Below, in pieces: positions 20,879-22,607 of a DNA stretch of 22,607 bases. Position numbers and translations under genes: made by a program. Each line of letters starts with the position of its first letter. Position 1 is the first letter of the stretch. The stretch spans positions 1 through 22,607 of the forward strand of contig CAYUEQ010000011.1 of the NCBI GenBank assembly GCA_964443805.1, in the 5' to 3' direction. The DNA comes from CAYUEQ01 sp964443805. GTDB taxonomy: Bacteria > Bacillota_I > Bacilli_A > RF39 > UBA660. A model generated the notes under the pieces. The model did no database searches and was not told the DNA's origin. It saw only the letters and a list, made by a program, of their open reading frames with translations.

Positions 20879-22607
20879 TTATTCTTTATTATTTATTTGT
20901 TCTAATAATTTTTCTATAAATTCATTTTTAGATAATTGAATAGTATCTTTTTTTCCATACTTACGATAACTAATATTTTTTTCTTTTATTTCTTCATCTC
21001 CAATTATTATTGTATAAGGTATTTTATTAGTTTGACTTTCTCTTATCTTATATCCTAGTTTTTCACTTCGGTCATCTAAATTTACTCTTATATTATTTTC
21101 TTTTAACAGTTCATAAATATCTTTAGCATAATCTAAATGATATTCATTATTAACTGGTATTACATTAACTTGTACTGGAGCTAACCATAGAGGAAATGCT
21201 CCGGCATAATGTTCGATCAGAATTCCTATAAATCTTTCTATTGAACCATAGATTACTCGATGAATCATAATTGGTCTTTTCTTCATTCCATCACTATCTA
21301 TATAAGTTAAATCAAAACGTTCAGGTAAATTCATATCTAATTGAATAGTACCACATTGCCAACTTCTACCTATGGCATCTTTTACTTGAAAATCTAACTT
21401 AGGTCCATAAAAGGCCCCGTCTCCTGGATTTATTTTAAATTCTTTCCCACTTTTTTTACATATTTTTTCTAGTAATTCTTCACTTTTATTCCAAACTTCA
21501 ATATCACCAATATATTTTTCTTCTGGTCTTGTCGATAATTCAATTGAATAATCAAATCCAAAGATTGAATAAACTTTATCAATAAATTTCATTAATTTTA
21601 ATACTTCATCTTCAATTTGGTCTTCTCTCATATATAGATGTGCGTCATCTTGAGTAAATGTTCTAACTCTAAATAATCCTGATAATGCCCCACTTGCCTC
21701 ATGACGATGGACAAGTCCTAGTTCACCACATCTAATTGGTAGGTCTTTATATGAATGTAGTCCATTTTTATAAACTAACATCGCTCCTGGACAATTCATT
21801 GGTTTAATTGCATATGTTGCATCATCAACTGATGTAATATACATATTTTCTTGGTAATTATCCCAATGTCCTGAATATTCCCATAAGCTTTTATTTAACA
21901 TTATTGGTGTTTTAATAAATGTATACCCTTCTTTTTGATGGATATCATACCAAAATTTTTCTAATTCATTTTTTATAACCATTCCGTTTGGAAGAAAAAA
22001 TGGCATTCCTGGTGCGTATTCAGAAACCATAAACAATCCTAAATCTTTACCTAATTTACGATGATCTCTTTTTTTAGCTTCTTCTAACAACTCTAAATGA
22101 TTTGTTAAATCTTCTGCATTTTCAAAACAAATTCCATAAATTCTTTGTAACATTTTATTGTTTTTATCAGCTTTAAAATAAGCACCACTTACTTTTAATA
22201 ATTTATAGTGTTTTAAAACTTTAACAGTATCAACGTGAGGTCCACGACAAAGATCAGTAAATTCTCCTTGATTATAAATACTGACAATATCATCTTCCAT
22301 ATTATTAATTAAATCTATTTTATATGGATCATCTTTAAATTTAATTATTGCTTCTTTTTTGGTTAATTCTTCTCGATATATTCTTTTACCATCTTTAGCA
22401 ATTTTTTTCATTTCTCTTTCAATTGCCGGTAAATCTTCTTCTGTTATTGTAATGTCTCCTAAGTCAATATCGTAGTAAAATCCTTCTTCAACTACTGGAC
22501 CAACCCAAAATAAAGCATTTGGATACAAACGTTTTACTGCTTGAGCTAGTAGATGAGCACAACTATGATTTAAGATACTTAATTGTTCATTTTCTTTAAT
22601 ATTTATC
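20879..22607 (-). CDS. thrS: Threonyl-tRNA synthetase, 5' end outside window
   Basis: Charges tRNA-Thr with threonine. About 575 of roughly 640 residues are present; the start and the N-terminal TGS domain lie beyond the window. The frame is open to the edge, and the TTG at 22526-22528 is an internal codon, not a start. Upstream of it stands NHSCAHLLAQAVKRLYPNA, the HxxxH of the editing domain that removes mischarged serine. The class II core follows with PGMPFFLPNGMVI, the zinc cysteine in KPMNCPGAMLVYK, motif 2 LVHRHEASGALSGLFRVRTF, and motif 3 HRVIYGSIERFIGILIEHY. The anticodon-binding domain starts at WLAPVQVNVIPV. It leads an operon with the two small unknown genes that follow. Confidence 0.98.
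   Translation of the reverse strand, partial: INIKENEQLSILNHSCAHLLAQAVKRLYPNALFWVGPVVEEGFYYDIDLGDITITEEDLPAIEREMKKIAKDGKRIYREELTKKEAIIKFKDDPYKIDLINNMEDDIVSIYNQGEFTDLCRGPHVDTVKVLKHYKLLKVSGAYFKADKNNKMLQRIYGICFENAEDLTNHLELLEEAKKRDHRKLGKDLGLFMVSEYAPGMPFFLPNGMVIKNELEKFWYDIHQKEGYTFIKTPIMLNKSLWEYSGHWDNYQENMYITSVDDATYAIKPMNCPGAMLVYKNGLHSYKDLPIRCGELGLVHRHEASGALSGLFRVRTFTQDDAHLYMREDQIEDEVLKLMKFIDKVYSIFGFDYSIELSTRPEEKYIGDIEVWNKSEELLEKICKKSGKEFKINPGDGAFYGPKLDFQVKDAIGRSWQCGTIQLDMNLPERFDLTYIDSDGMKKRPIMIHRVIYGSIERFIGILIEHYAGAFPLWLAPVQVNVIPVNNEYHLDYAKDIYELLKENNIRVNLDDRSEKLGYKIRESQTNKIPYTIIIGDEEIKEKNISYRKYGKKDTIQLSKNEFIEKLLEQINNKE

Overview
This window comes from a low-GC, AT-rich Gram-positive (Bacilli-type) chromosome. 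It uses the standard code: TGA is a stop (for example at the end of rplT and sufD) and Trp is TGG. The SufCDSU iron-sulfur genes, a T-box, an L20-type leader, ftsA-ftsZ, and the sporulation pair spoIIGA-sigE place it in a spore-forming or ancestrally spore-forming Firmicute. The very low GC, reduced SUF locus and small genes suggest an uncultured gut Bacilli lineage near Erysipelotrichales or RF39. That placement is inference, not something the sequence proves.

Layout. 1-1168: the 3'-truncated serS (minus strand), with a serine T-box leader and promoter. 1182-4263: sufC-sufD-sufS-sufU, tightly packed on the minus strand, with an unusually short sufD and no sufB in view. 4284-6751: a YwaF-like membrane protein and a membrane-anchored Amidase_3 cell-wall hydrolase. 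6761-7612: a decayed stretch with a tRNA-like scrap, a possible IS or MITE scrap and a frameshifted TasA/camelysin-type gene. 7765-7917: tRNA-Ala. 7947-10279: a LysM-LysM-CAP protein and, divergently, a LiaF-like plus DUF4097-like pair. 10317-12395: a repeat-bearing membrane protein and a broken small gene. 12410-12638: tRNA-Ile2 and tRNA-Leu, whose promoter lies back to back with that of a peptidoglycan deacetylase (12700-14007), followed by tRNA-Val. 14129-18079: ftsA-ftsZ, two tandem terminators, then spoIIGA-sigE with a Spo0A-box-like site. 18095-19663: infC-rpmI-rplT with a consensus promoter and an attenuator leader. 19696-22607: the 5'-truncated thrS followed by two small genes of unknown function, one frameshifted.

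The main themes are translation (serS, thrS, infC, rpmI, rplT, four tRNAs), cell envelope and division (ftsA, ftsZ, amidase, deacetylase, LiaF-like, LysM-CAP), Fe-S cluster assembly and the start of mother-cell sporulation control. The observations most worth a second look are the C-H-D motif protein with its disrupted partner (19696-20869), L20 fused to a Rho-N-like domain, the reduced SUF locus, the archaeal-like SerRS, two divergent promoters sharing one palindromic -35 hexamer, and the likely ATA start of infC. I saw no CRISPR array, intact transposase or prophage.
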